Below the pieces are notes generated by a model. The model was not told the origin of the DNA. It saw only the letters and a program-made list of their open reading frames with translations, and did not search any database. From NCBI GenBank assembly GCA_048814795.1, contig CP184673.1, positions 1,054,001-1,118,000 on the forward strand: DNA of 64,000 bases, read 5' to 3'. The position numbers were made by a program, and so were the translations under genes. The stretch comes from Thermatribacter sp048814795 (GTDB taxonomy: Bacteria > Atribacterota > Atribacteria > Atribacterales > Thermatribacteraceae). Numbering within the stretch: position 1 is the first letter of the stretch; the number at the start of each line of letters is the position of its first letter. Shown here in pieces: positions 16,022 to 23,581 of this stretch.

Positions 16022-16108
16022 GAGACCTCACCTCCACAGGTTGTGGTATTGTTGTGCTTCCTTTGTACAAACAACACTCTTATACCATACTCTGGATGGT
16101 GAGGTCTC
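16022..16108 (-). promoter_or_regulatory. Inverted repeat masking the remnant transposase RBS
   Basis: GAGACCTCACC (16022-16032) is exactly complementary to GGTGAGGTCTC (16098-16108). The inner arm is the ribosome binding site of the transposase remnant, so long read-through transcripts would hide it, a known self-protection of insertion sequences. Confidence 0.6.
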
Positions 16109-16223
16109 TTTATTTTTTTATGGTTGTTAAAGACCTACAATGAATTTACACTAACGATCAACAAGCAAAAACATACCAGCGAGTTGTACACACACAAAAA
16201 AGCAGGTTCCTTTCGCCCGTCGC

Positions 16224-16261
16224 CCACCCCGCGCATTCTTTGAGAACACAAAAAGGGGTGG
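16224..16261 (+). promoter_or_regulatory. RBS-sequestering hairpin before the holin-like gene (copy 1)
   Basis: CCACCCC (16224-16230) pairs with GGGGTGG (16255-16261), which covers the ribosome binding site. The loop CATTCTTTGAGAAC is nearly identical in copy 2 (25417-25455), where the stem is CCACTCC/GGAGTGG, a compensatory change. Confidence 0.65.
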
Positions 16262-16267
16262 TCGTTT

Positions 16268-16606
16268 ATGGACGCACAAAAAGTAATCACCGATATTTTG
16301 ATCCTGGTTTTACCTGCGGTTTTAAGCTACATCTTCGCCCGCTTGGGAATTGACAAAATCAAGTTCCAAAAATACCAGCGCTTAATCCAGATTGCTGAAG
16401 AAGCCGTCCTCTGGGCAGAGGATTACTACCCGCAGAAACCCGGTGTTGAGAAGCTCAAAGAAGCGGTAGAATACCTCAAAAGCGCCTGCATCAAAGCTGG
16501 GCTGTGGGTGAGCGATGAAGAAGCAGAAAAGAAAGTGCGGGTTGCTTATCAAAAGCTCCAGAGGGAAGCACTCTCCAGATTGCTTCGAGGTGCGCTGGGG
16601 GAGTAG
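16268..16606 (+). CDS. LLH-type phage holin-like protein (copy 1)
   Basis: The protein has 112 residues. One N-terminal membrane helix (ITDILILVLPAVLSYIFARL) is followed by a long helical cytoplasmic part (KYQRLIQIAEEAVLWAEDYY) and a small C-terminal domain with DEEAEKKVRVAYQKLQ. This is the layout of the phage LL-H holin family (superfamily 6). Holins form the membrane lesion that lets an endolysin reach the wall. The gene is far from the lysozyme-like gene because the restriction cargo lies between them; in element 2 other cargo occupies the same place. Confidence 0.72.
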   Translation: MDAQKVITDILILVLPAVLSYIFARLGIDKIKFQKYQRLIQIAEEAVLWAEDYYPQKPGVEKLKEAVEYLKSACIKAGLWVSDEEAEKKVRVAYQKLQREALSRLLRGALGE

Positions 16607-16809
16607 CAGCGGATGCGCAGTTTCTCAAGCTCCTTGTGCGCTTCGGTGTTGCAGTTGATGAGGACCTGGCGAGCAAGGCAGAGTACTTCAGCGCACAGAA
16701 AAAAAGAGAAGCATTTGCCGAGAAACTGCGTAAAATAAGGCTTCGAGACGTTGCGGGCTACGAAAAGGTGTGCTATACTGGACACAACAACAGGGTGAGT
16801 CCGTAAAGT
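16607..16809 (+). pseudogene. Open frame without a start, probably a gene fragment
   Basis: Directly after the holin-like gene the plus strand is open for about 66 codons, ending at a TAA near 16806. The sequence looks real: AADAQFLKLLVRFGVAVDED, then LASKAEYFSAQKKREAFAEK. No ATG, GTG or TTG opens it in frame. It may be the C-terminal end of a longer protein joined to the holin by a frameshift, or a truncated gene at the element end. Confidence 0.4.
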
Positions 16810-16875
16810 GCGGAGCTCGACCTTGTCAAAAAGAGGGCTTCCAGGGCTTGTATTTCAGCGCTATCCGCTCTGAAG

Positions 16876-16925
16876 CGGACTTCTAATCCGTAGGTTGGGG
16901 GTTCGAGTCCCTCCAGGCGCGCCAG
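16876..16925 (+). repeat. attR of element 1 / attL of element 2
   Basis: This is identical over 50 bases to 4828-4877, the 3' part of tRNA-Arg. The 5' half of a tRNA is missing upstream, so this is an attachment site and not a second gene. Confidence 0.93.
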
Positions 16926-17002
16926 AAAACGCTGAAAGCCCCTTGGTAAGCCTCTTTGAAAGCAGTCGTCCTCTTTTTGTTAAGGTCGCTTTTTTGCTCT
17001 GA

Positions 17003-17062
17003 AAAAAGCACGAGTCCGTGCTTCTTGAAAGGCTCACCCAAAAAACAGGAGGTGAGCTTTAA
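17003..17062 (+). promoter_or_regulatory. Conserved leader with RBS-sequestering stem before DUF2922 (copy 2)
   Basis: GCACG-AGTC-CGTGC forms a small hairpin, then GGCTCACC (17031-17038) pairs with GGTGAGC (17051-17057) over the AGGAGGTGA ribosome binding site. This matches the integrase leader at 4951-5012, although the downstream gene is different. Confidence 0.6.
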
Positions 17063-17281
17063 ATGGCTAAAACCCTTTACATGCGCTTTCGCAATGCTGA
17101 TGGTGGGCTTTTCACTATTTCTTTGCCCAACCCCAAAGACACACTCGCCGACGCAGAAGTGGACGCTTTGATGAACCAGATCATAACCGACAACCTCTTT
17201 AGCACTTCTGGTGGAAACCTGGTGTCCAAAGAGGACGCATATGTCCAGGATGTTACGGTAACCCAGATCACCCTCACTTAA
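17063..17281 (+). CDS. DUF2922-family small protein (copy 2)
   Basis: This 72-residue homologue of 11391-11609 has the same MAKTLYMRFRNADGGLFT start and the same length. In element 2 it sits directly behind the leader that in element 1 drives the integrase, so a deletion has joined the leader to this gene. The deletion could have used the similar AGGAGGTGA words in front of both genes. Function is unknown. Confidence 0.78.
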   Translation: MAKTLYMRFRNADGGLFTISLPNPKDTLADAEVDALMNQIITDNLFSTSGGNLVSKEDAYVQDVTVTQITLT

Positions 17282-17283
17282 TC

Positions 17284-17502
17284 GTGGCTAAGGCTAAAGC
17301 AAAAAAGGGAGAGGCTCTGGCCTCTCCCGATGTTTACGTGATTTTAAAAAGCATTGACAAGTTAGAGAGAAGGTTCACCCAGTATGAAAAGAGGATCCTG
17401 TCCCTCGAGAAAGAGATTGCAGCGCTCAAGGTGTGGGGAAGCATTCTCTCTTTTCTCATTCCCTCCCTGCTTTTATCACTTCTTCTGCGAGGTCTGAAAT
17501 GA
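17284..17502 (+). CDS. XhlA-like coiled-coil/TM protein (copy 2)
   Basis: This 72-residue protein starts with GTG two bases after the DUF2922 stop. It has a basic lysine-rich N-terminus, a coiled coil (RRFTQYEKRILSLEKEIAAL) and a C-terminal membrane helix (SFLIPSLLLSLLLRGLK). The C-terminal two thirds are identical in amino acids to the element 1 copy although codons differ, which indicates purifying selection. Its stop overlaps the next start. Confidence 0.65.
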   Translation: MAKAKAKKGEALASPDVYVILKSIDKLERRFTQYEKRILSLEKEIAALKVWGSILSFLIPSLLLSLLLRGLK

Positions 17503-17993
17503 AGAGGATAAAGCACTTCAAGGCTTATGCTCAGCTTCTCAAAATCTTTGTCCAGGATATCCTGGAACTCATCAAAGAGGAAGAGACAGGGCTTAACTGG
17601 GAGGATGTCAACAAGCGCTTTTCCTACCCTCAAGAGATAGAAACCATCATAGATATTGCAAAAGAACATTTTCCCGAACTTCCCTCTTTTTATCCCGTTA
17701 ATCCCTTTGCTTTACTTTTAGCCATTCGAGAAGCCGAGCGGGGCAAACCAGGCTTTGAGTTTGGTATTGTGAAAGCCAAGGATACCGACCTGAAAACCCA
17801 GTGTGAATACGCTTGCAAAACCATTAAAAACAACTTCTCAAGGTTCAAAGCTCAGAAGAAAGAAGAGGATTTCATCACTTACCTGGGAAACAGGTATGCT
17901 CCCATTGGCGCGGAAAATGACCCTGACAACCTAAACCGCAACTGGGTGCACAACGTCCGGTGGTTTTACGAGCGGTTCAATAAGCAAGAGTAA
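17499..17993 (+). CDS. Lysozyme-like putative endolysin (copy 2)
   Basis: The protein has 164 residues from the ATG at 17499, which overlaps the previous stop. The C-terminal part matches copy 1 almost throughout (NPFALLLAIREAERG, GFEFGIVKAKDTDLKTQCEY, NRYAPIGAENDPDNLNRNW), while the acidic linker after residue 30 is shorter. Conservation centred on the IREAERG glutamate and the RYAP-GAENDP motif fits a catalytic domain. An intrinsic terminator follows and then the CRISPR array. Confidence 0.6.
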   Translation: MKRIKHFKAYAQLLKIFVQDILELIKEEETGLNWEDVNKRFSYPQEIETIIDIAKEHFPELPSFYPVNPFALLLAIREAERGKPGFEFGIVKAKDTDLKTQCEYACKTIKNNFSRFKAQKKEEDFITYLGNRYAPIGAENDPDNLNRNWVHNVRWFYERFNKQE

Positions 17994-18013
17994 CCCAATC
18001 CTGCGGGTTTTTT
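17992..18013 (+). terminator. Intrinsic terminator after the lysozyme-like gene
   Basis: AACCC (17992-17996) pairs with GGGTT (18005-18009), followed by six T. The stem is short. Confidence 0.6.
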
Positions 18014-18034
18014 CGTGGTTGTGCGGGTTATGAG

Positions 18035-19466
18035 GTTTCAATCCCTTATAGGGAAGCTACAAACTGATAGACTCGAGGAGAAAATCGACAAGATTATTAC
18101 ATCGTTTCAATCCCTTATAGGCACGCTACAAACCGTTCTTGCGCCCACTTTACAGCGTCCTTATAAGTTTGTTTCAATCCCTTATAGGCACGCTACAAAC
18201 CCTGGACGATGTGGTTCGGTTGGTCAGATTGAGTGGGTTTCAATCCCTTATAGGCACGCTACAAACCGTTCTTGCGCCCACTTTACAGCGTCCTTATAAG
18301 TTTGTTTCAATCCCTTATAGGCACGCTACAAACCCTGGACGATGTGGTTCGGTTGGTCAGATTGAGTGGGTTTCAATCCCTTATAGGCACGCTACAAACC
18401 TGCAGGAGGAAATAAACACCATTCATAATCAGAGGAGTTTCAATCCCTTATAGGCACGCTACAAACTTATACTGTTGCCAAAAAGACAACAGAGGGGGGT
18501 TGAGGTTTCAATCCCTTATAGGCACGCTACAAACTCTTTCGAACGCAACTTGTGTAGCGTTAGTTGCATTGTTTCAATCCCTTATAGGCACGCTACAAAC
18601 GAAGAGCTAAAAATATATAGCATTTTCAATTATGCGTTTCAATCCCTTATAGGCACGCTACAAACCGAGGAAGACAAAAAAGCTTATGAGGAACGATTGC
18701 GTTTCAATCCCTTATAGGCACGCTACAAACAAGGTTATACTTAAAGTAGAAAAACGAACGGAGGAGGGTTTCAATCCCTTATAGGCACGCTACAAACGGT
18801 ATTCCAATACTTAATGCAAGCTTAGTTTGCGATGTTTCAATCCCTTATAGGCACGCTACAAACATGTTTTGCGTGAATAATCTGTGCTTGGCTTTATACG
18901 GTTTCAATCCCTTATAGGCACGCTACAAACCAACTCGTTCTCGTGGCTGAAAACCGAGATATACGAGTTTCAATCCCTTATAGGCACGCTACAAACAGGG
19001 AAGATATCTCGACTACACGTCAAGGGGTAGGAAGGTGGTTTCAATCCCTTATAGGCACGCTACAAACCTTACTCTCAAACAGTTTCAATTACTGGAATTA
19101 CTGCGTTTCAATCCCTTATAGGCACGCTACAAACAAACAGGGCGTCGTGCGTAGCATCTCCTTCCAGGTTGCACGTTTCAATCCCTTATAGGCACGCTAC
19201 AAACAAAACAACAATAACGGAAGAATCACGCTCGCAATCATGTTTCAATCCCTTATAGGCACGCTACAAACGCCCTTCATAATCGACTTGGAAATACCCA
19301 TTTGCGTTTCAATCCCTTATAGGCACGCTACAAACGGGCGGTATTTTCGTGGTGTCATTGGCATAGGCTTGTTTCAATCCCTTATAGGCACGCTACAAAC
19401 TCTTGGCGATGAAATAGATACTGATGAGTTTACTGCGTTTCAATCCCTTATAGGCACGCTACAAAC
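18035..19466 (-). CRISPR. CRISPR array, 22 repeats of 30 bp and 21 spacers, no cas genes nearby
   Basis: The repeat reads GTTTCAATCCCTTATAGGCA plus CGCTACAAAC on the plus strand; on the minus strand it ends ATTGAAAC, the usual 5' handle of type I-B/III crRNAs. Spacers are 34-41 bases. The first repeat (18035-18064) has two changes, as expected at the leader-distal end, so the leader is on the right and transcription is leftward. Spacers 2 and 4 (18134, 18267) are identical, as are 3 and 5 (18201, 18334): a 133-bp unit is duplicated. Nineteen spacers are unique. No cas gene was found in the window. Confidence 0.97.
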
Positions 19467-20146
19467 CCACCAAAACCCTTATAAACAGAGGCTTTTTAAA
19501 AAACAGTATTTACTTGTCAAGGTACACTTCTAAAAACATTAAAACACTCAAAAACCCAGATGTCAAGAACAATAGAATCCTTTTTCACCTTGCTGTCGAT
19601 CCCCGGGGGTTTTCCCCTTACCGGACATCGACAGAAAAATCACCTCCTAACCACCATAAAAACACCCTCTAACCCGCACCACAAGCCTAAAACAAACTCC
19701 AAATACTCTCTAACCCTCATCAGAACTTAATCAAAGACCAATTAAAACCCAAATCGAGAACGATTTTCTGTCGATGTACTCAAACACCCATAAAAAGCAC
19801 CTTCCAGAAAGAAGAAAACCCCAGAAATCGTGAAAAAGGTTTCCCAGTATCTCCAAAACGCTAAAAATCAAATACCTAAGCCTTTCTCCTTTACAAAATA
19901 AAGAGTAGTCTACGGTATTTTGCGAGTTGCGCTTTTTCTCCGTTACGATGGTTCCTATAAGAGCCATCATAATTTTGTTTATTTCAGCACCGTCGCAAAG
20001 ACTCCTAAAAGCTTTGGACTTTTTAGGGAAACGCTTCGCGACTCTAAGGTTTTCATTCCGCTTCGAAAGAAACGTAAGATTCGGGAACGAGAAGCTTCTT
20101 GCTTCTTTCGCAGTGAACTTTTATACTACTTGGAGGATGAGTGAAA
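19467..20146. other. Probable CRISPR leader and gene-poor region
   Basis: Right of the array the sequence is AT-rich. On the minus strand TTGACA words occur twice within the first 100 bases, one followed after 18 bases by TTAATG, so a leftward promoter for the array is plausible. At about 19592-19634 CTGTCGAT and ATCGACAG form an inverted repeat around a GC-rich centre. Between 19700 and 20146 several open stretches exist on both strands, but none has a ribosome binding site or a recognisable product; they may be remnants. Confidence 0.4.
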
Positions 20147-20320
20147 ATGCCACTCTCAAAGCAGCGCTCTCATCAGGTACGAAACAGAACTCTGGAAGGC
20201 AACAAGCGCAAGTCGATGTTCTGTTGCATTACGTGTTTGTGTTTCCTCCAGCCTCCGCTACCGAAGTGTTTGGAAGGTGATCAAGCCTCTTTTTGCAAAG
20301 TCAAGCAAAGTTATAACTGA
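20147..20320 (+). CDS. Possible 57-residue cysteine-containing small protein
   Basis: An ATG with TTGGAGGATGAG upstream opens a 57-codon frame with a CCITCLCFLQPP motif in the middle and basic flanks. I do not recognise it. A second frame through the same region is also open up to 20430, so the coding assignment is uncertain. Confidence 0.25.
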   Translation: MPLSKQRSHQVRNRTLEGNKRKSMFCCITCLCFLQPPLPKCLEGDQASFCKVKQSYN

Positions 20321-20331
20321 GTCCCGCACTC

Positions 20332-20356
20332 CCACTTCCCTGCAAGAGACACTTTA
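20332..20356 (+). repeat. Short direct repeat flanking a three-gene unit (partner at 21770-21794)
   Basis: CACTTCCCTGCAAGAGACAC here and CACTTCTCTGCAAGAGGCAC at 21770 are alike apart from two transitions. They bracket the genes 20446-21744 and could mark an insertion or a recombination event. Confidence 0.45.
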
Positions 20357-20445
20357 CCAAAACTTATCTGTAGGGAAACCAGTGAATGATGCGGAGAGGT
20401 TTATCAGCACGGTGAAAAAGATAAATTCAAAGGAGGGATAAAAAT

Positions 20446-20985
20446 ATGGGTCTTAATTATGAGGACTTAGACAAGGATGTTCGAAGATGTATGATTGAAG
20501 AACTCGAGTTAGACATTAAAACGGAACGGCTTTACATCAGCCTAAGGCTTACCAGTGAAGGTGCTCGTGTGTGGCCTGATCTCCTACGAGAGGCATTTCT
20601 TGAGCACAATGACGATTGGTTGGCGTCTCGGATCCGTTCTCTTGGGATCATGCGTGAAACCGAGGAGCGAAGGGATCCAAAAGGAAACATCGTTAAGGCT
20701 CGCGTTCCCAAAACAGCTCCGGACACCCTGGCGGAAGGTGAGTTCAACCGCTTCTACATTCGTGGGTTGTGCCGACATGTGCTTCAGAATGGTGGCACAG
20801 AGGTTGAGGTTTATAGAGGCAAAGAAGTAGCAAATCCTCGGCCCGAGTCTCAAGCTATGATTGGAAAACGGCTATCTGCGCAGCATCTGTTGGAGGACCT
20901 CAGAATCTCCCAGGGTGTCGAACCATCGCTTGGGCTACCTCCGGGTCCTAATTCCGGTCTCACCGTTAGGAGAGTGCGGCCATAA
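20446..20985 (+). CDS. Conserved-looking hypothetical protein (179 residues), first gene of a three-gene unit
   Basis: AAAGGAGGG precedes the ATG. The N-terminus is acidic (MGLNYEDLDKDVRRCMIEEL). A central segment TLAEGEFNRFYIRGLCRHVL looks like a conserved core, and the C-terminus is proline- and glycine-rich. I see no enzymatic motif, signal peptide or membrane helix. I do not assign a function. It is followed by a membrane protein gene and a small hydrophilic protein gene, all with strong ribosome binding sites. The unit lies in a defence-rich cargo region between the CRISPR array and the TIR gene, so a role in defence is possible but only inference. Confidence 0.7.
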   Translation: MGLNYEDLDKDVRRCMIEELELDIKTERLYISLRLTSEGARVWPDLLREAFLEHNDDWLASRIRSLGIMRETEERRDPKGNIVKARVPKTAPDTLAEGEFNRFYIRGLCRHVLQNGGTEVEVYRGKEVANPRPESQAMIGKRLSAQHLLEDLRISQGVEPSLGLPPGPNSGLTVRRVRP

Positions 20986-21075
20986 TGCGTTTGGGGTCAA
21001 GTGGTTTGAGCAATGTTTTTCTTTGCAAGTCTATCTGCAGGAAAACCAAGGTCTTGCAATAAGGGGAAAGGAAAA

Positions 21076-21549
21076 GTGAGTGAAAACGGAGAACAGAAAA
21101 ATAACTGCAAAAAAAGTCTGAGTCTAGTATCGCCAGATACGCTTTACAATACCATGTCACAAGAGGCAGATGGATTATATAGGCAGTTGATGACGATAGG
21201 TACAAGCTTTTTTGGTGGTTCACTTCTTGGTTTTGTGTGGTTTATTTTCAATAATGAGAGGATTAAAAGCGAGAAACATCTCCTCTGGCTCCTTTTTGTG
21301 GCTTGGATAGCTTTGATATATACCGTTGGTGCACTTACTTGGATTCGCTGGCAGAATGTAGAATCTCATCGTCATGTGCTTGAATATCTTAAGTTACAGG
21401 GCGAGGAAAAGTGTGACAAAGCGGATAAAGAGTATAACAAAGCAAAGTCGATATCTAGTAAGAACCGAAAGTGGATGAGTAGTGTTTTTGTTTCGGTACT
21501 GGTTGGGATCATTTTGATCGCTGTATTCACGGCGATGATTATATTATAA
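21076..21549 (+). CDS. Membrane protein with a cytoplasmic helical hairpin (157 residues)
   Basis: The start is GTG at 21076, behind GGGGAAAGGAAAA. After about 45 polar residues come a membrane helix (FFGGSLLGFVWFIF) and a second one (LLWLLFVAWIALIYTVGALT). A charged helical stretch of about 45 residues follows (KADKEYNKAKSISSKNRK), and a third helix ends the protein. The layout recalls small SLATT-like membrane effectors of bacterial immune systems, but there is no sequence proof. It is the second gene of the three-gene unit. Confidence 0.65.
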   Translation: MSENGEQKNNCKKSLSLVSPDTLYNTMSQEADGLYRQLMTIGTSFFGGSLLGFVWFIFNNERIKSEKHLLWLLFVAWIALIYTVGALTWIRWQNVESHRHVLEYLKLQGEEKCDKADKEYNKAKSISSKNRKWMSSVFVSVLVGIILIAVFTAMIIL

Positions 21550-21561
21550 GGAGGGATAGCC

Positions 21562-21744
21562 ATGAGTGAAGGAGATAGCAAGAAAAACACAACTGAGAGA
21601 GCTACGAAAGAAGAGATACTTAAGAAAAGTTTAGACCCGCTGTCAGCGATAAAACCACCGGTCCGTCCTAATCGAGGAGATCAAGAAGAAGTTAATGAGC
21701 CATCAGCAACTTCAGACTCGACAGAAGACGAAGGAAAGAAATGA
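21562..21744 (+). CDS. Small hydrophilic proline-rich protein (60 residues)
   Basis: AAGGAGGGATAGCC precedes the ATG, 12 bases after the membrane protein gene. The product is acidic, with an IKPPVRPNRGD segment and a low-complexity S/T/E/D tail ending in lysines, so it is likely disordered. I do not recognise it. Its tight spacing suggests it acts together with the two preceding gene products. Confidence 0.6.
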   Translation: MSEGDSKKNTTERATKEEILKKSLDPLSAIKPPVRPNRGDQEEVNEPSATSDSTEDEGKK

Positions 21745-21815
21745 CCTTGGTATTTCCGGCAATTTTCACTTCTCTGCAAGAGGCACTTTGTTAAGGCTTT
21801 CGCCATCTTGAACTA

Positions 21816-21842
21816 ACCATAGCCGAAGGCTATGGTCGTTTT
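21816..21842 (+). terminator. Terminator-like hairpin after the three-gene unit
   Basis: ACCATAGCC pairs with GGCTATGGT across a GAA loop, followed by CGTTTT. A second GC-rich hairpin (GGGCG ... CGCCC) follows at about 21849-21870. Confidence 0.55.
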
Positions 21843-21977
21843 GAACTGGCGGGCGCAAGAGACGCCCGTATGTTGAACTGACTATGACTAGGGAGTTGCG
21901 GTCACCCTGAATTCATTTCAGGATCTATAGCTTCTCGTGCTAAACTTGTTTCAGCATCTCTTGCTTTTCTCCTTTTT

Positions 21978-22505
21978 TCAAAACAACCTGCCAATATAGG
22001 AAGCTAAAGCGTATAAAAGAAGAAAAATATAGGGGGCTGAGAGAATAAGAGGGATATATTTCTCAACTCTTGTAAGCTGTAAATACTTATCTTTTTCTCT
22101 TCCTTCTCCCAATATTTCCCATTCTTTGCGATAACAAGGAAATGGTAAGTTTTGTTCCATTTCATGGATGATTTTAAATTTTCCTGAATTAAGCTGTCTA
22201 TAAGATCGTATGTTTATATGCCATAGGGCACATAAGACTATGCCCAAAAGGGATACAATAACGAATATTAAAGTCTGATTGGGATTGCCAATATTGCTTA
22301 TGCTGCTTATACTTACTGAGCATATATTACTTAAACTTACTAGTATTGATAGTAAGGCAAGTAAGACTGATAATAGAGAAATGTAAAATTCGTTTGTCCG
22401 CATTCTCCTTTCGCTTGTCCTATCAGCCATTTCCACATATAACTTATACTGCTCCAACAGTTGTTCTTTAAATTTTTCGCCGTATTTGTTATCTTCCATA
22501 CTCAT
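21978..22505 (-). CDS. RipA-like membrane protein partnered with a TIR protein
   Basis: The protein has 175 residues from ATG 22505 (GGAGG upstream). The N-terminus KLYVEMADRTSERRMRTNEF is the signature-like helix of the RipA-type octameric membrane protein family. Two membrane helices follow (FYISLLSVLLALLSILVSL and TLIFVIVSLLGIVLCALW), then a cytoplasmic region and a last helix (LILSAPYIFLLLYALASYI). Its start overlaps the TIR stop as ATGA, so the proteins are made together. A membrane protein coupled to a TIR sensor or enzyme suggests an abortive-infection effector that damages the membrane; that role is inference. Confidence 0.68.
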   Translation of the reverse strand: MSMEDNKYGEKFKEQLLEQYKLYVEMADRTSERRMRTNEFYISLLSVLLALLSILVSLSNICSVSISSISNIGNPNQTLIFVIVSLLGIVLCALWHINIRSYRQLNSGKFKIIHEMEQNLPFPCYRKEWEILGEGREKDKYLQLTRVEKYIPLILSAPYIFLLLYALASYIGRLF

Positions 22506-22924
22506 ATGGCTAGCCTCCTTATAGCCGATACAACTGAATTTGTATTCCACCCTACTATTTCATCTGCTTTTTCCTTTACAAACTGAGATACATTAGTTTG
22601 AGCCCACGTCTTTATAGCTATGACAGGTTTTGGTCTGCAAAACTCTCTTTTTGCTATAAGGATCTCCTTTTTAATCCAAGTGCTATATGTTGCATATACG
22701 CCAGCCATCACCAAAATTACATGACAAGGAGTCATTTGTCTTTTGATGGCTTCATAAAGAGCTTGAGAATCTGGAGCGTTATGAATTGGGTCATCTTTAG
22801 GAACTGAATAATCCTTGAAACGAAAGTAAGGAGCTTGCTTGAGAAGCTTCATTAAACTCTCATACGCATTACTGTAACTCCAAGAATGACTAAGAAATAT
22901 GTTGTAAGTTTTTAACTCAGACAT
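22502..22924 (-). CDS. TIR-like domain protein (DUF1863/ThsB-like)
   Basis: The protein has 140 residues from ATG 22924, with AAGGAGGT upstream; the longer frame lacks such a signal. It starts NIFLSHSWSYSNAYESL and has FKDYSVPKDDPIH, then VILVMAGVYATYSTWIKKEI. This is the order of strand A, BB-loop and strand D-E elements in DUF1863 TIR-like domains, the family of Thoeris ThsB. Such proteins make a nucleotide signal from NAD when phage infects. The usual Thoeris partner (ThsA with SIR2/SLOG or a macro domain) is absent; a RipA-like membrane protein takes its place. Confidence 0.78.
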   Translation of the reverse strand: MSELKTYNIFLSHSWSYSNAYESLMKLLKQAPYFRFKDYSVPKDDPIHNAPDSQALYEAIKRQMTPCHVILVMAGVYATYSTWIKKEILIAKREFCRPKPVIAIKTWAQTNVSQFVKEKADEIVGWNTNSVVSAIRRLAI

Positions 22925-23347
22925 TTTTACCTCCTTAATTTTTAAAAGTTTTTTCTTTGGTCTAACAAATTTTCCTTTTGTTTTCATTTTCACAAAACCC
23001 CTACAAGCAATATTAACGGTCTTGCTTTTTCTTTTCTCTGTCTCGTAACTTGCGATAACTCGTCAAGTAAGCCTTCATTAATTGAAACCATGAATCTCAA
23101 AGGTGCTCTTTTAGTGTTTATGTTTTCTGTTGCTGCTTTAGAATGTTCTTCTTCGATAAGCATTATATATAAGCGCGTGCTTTTAGGAGATTAGCATTTA
23201 TCATATTTATCATCTGTCGTTGCGGACCTGAAAGCATTAACTTTGCTTTGCTGAACTGGTGATAGTGTTAATAACTGTAGTGAAGGGCAAAAAACCCGAA
23301 AGGGAAAACCTGACTCTGAGCTTCACGCAAGTTTTCATCTACAGGCT
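22925..23347. other. Intergenic, no gene seen
   Basis: Upstream of the TIR gene the sequence has the TIR ribosome binding site and then about 400 bases without a supported gene on either strand. A short hairpin (AACCCGAAAGGGAAAACC) lies near 23290. Confidence 0.4.
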
Positions 23348-23581
23348 TTAACCCTCAGGTGGAAAAGGATCCCTGCCATAAGTGCGCTCTTCTTGGATTG
23401 TGCCGTCTTTTTTTGTGAATTACAAGCTGGGAAAGCGGTGCGCTTTTTGCTAAGTCCCGCCCGAACCGTATTGCCTCTTCTTTGAGAACTCTTGGACGGT
23501 TTTCCTGCCCTCCTTCACAGCCCAGCCCTTTCCACGCTTGGGTACTACGAAAACTCTTTTGCACGTGCTTTTCTTGCTCAT
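23348..23581 (-). pseudogene. Frameshifted DUF2188-family gene
   Basis: From an ATG at 23581, behind AAGGGAGGGGG, the minus strand reads VFVVPKRGKGWAVKEGRKTV, then needs a first frameshift to continue EEAIRFGRDLAKSAPLSQLV. A second frameshift, in a run of seven A, gives HKKDGTIQEERTYGRDPFPP and a stop at 23348. Together this is a full-length DUF2188 domain (about 75 residues). Function of the family is unknown. It is either a recent pseudogene or affected by sequencing errors in homopolymers. Confidence 0.7.

Noticed and set aside
16876..16925. Apparent second tRNA-Arg
   Set aside because: Only the 3' part is present; the acceptor 5' strand and D arm are missing, so it is an attachment site.
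18015..19533. Open frames across the CRISPR array
   Set aside because: They arise because the repeat plus spacer happens to stay open; the peptides are repeats of the repeat translation (FQSLIGTLQT or VSIPYRHATN).
19731..19970. Minus-strand open frame right of the CRISPR array, considered as a cas gene fragment
   Set aside because: No Cas motif is visible and there is no ribosome binding site.
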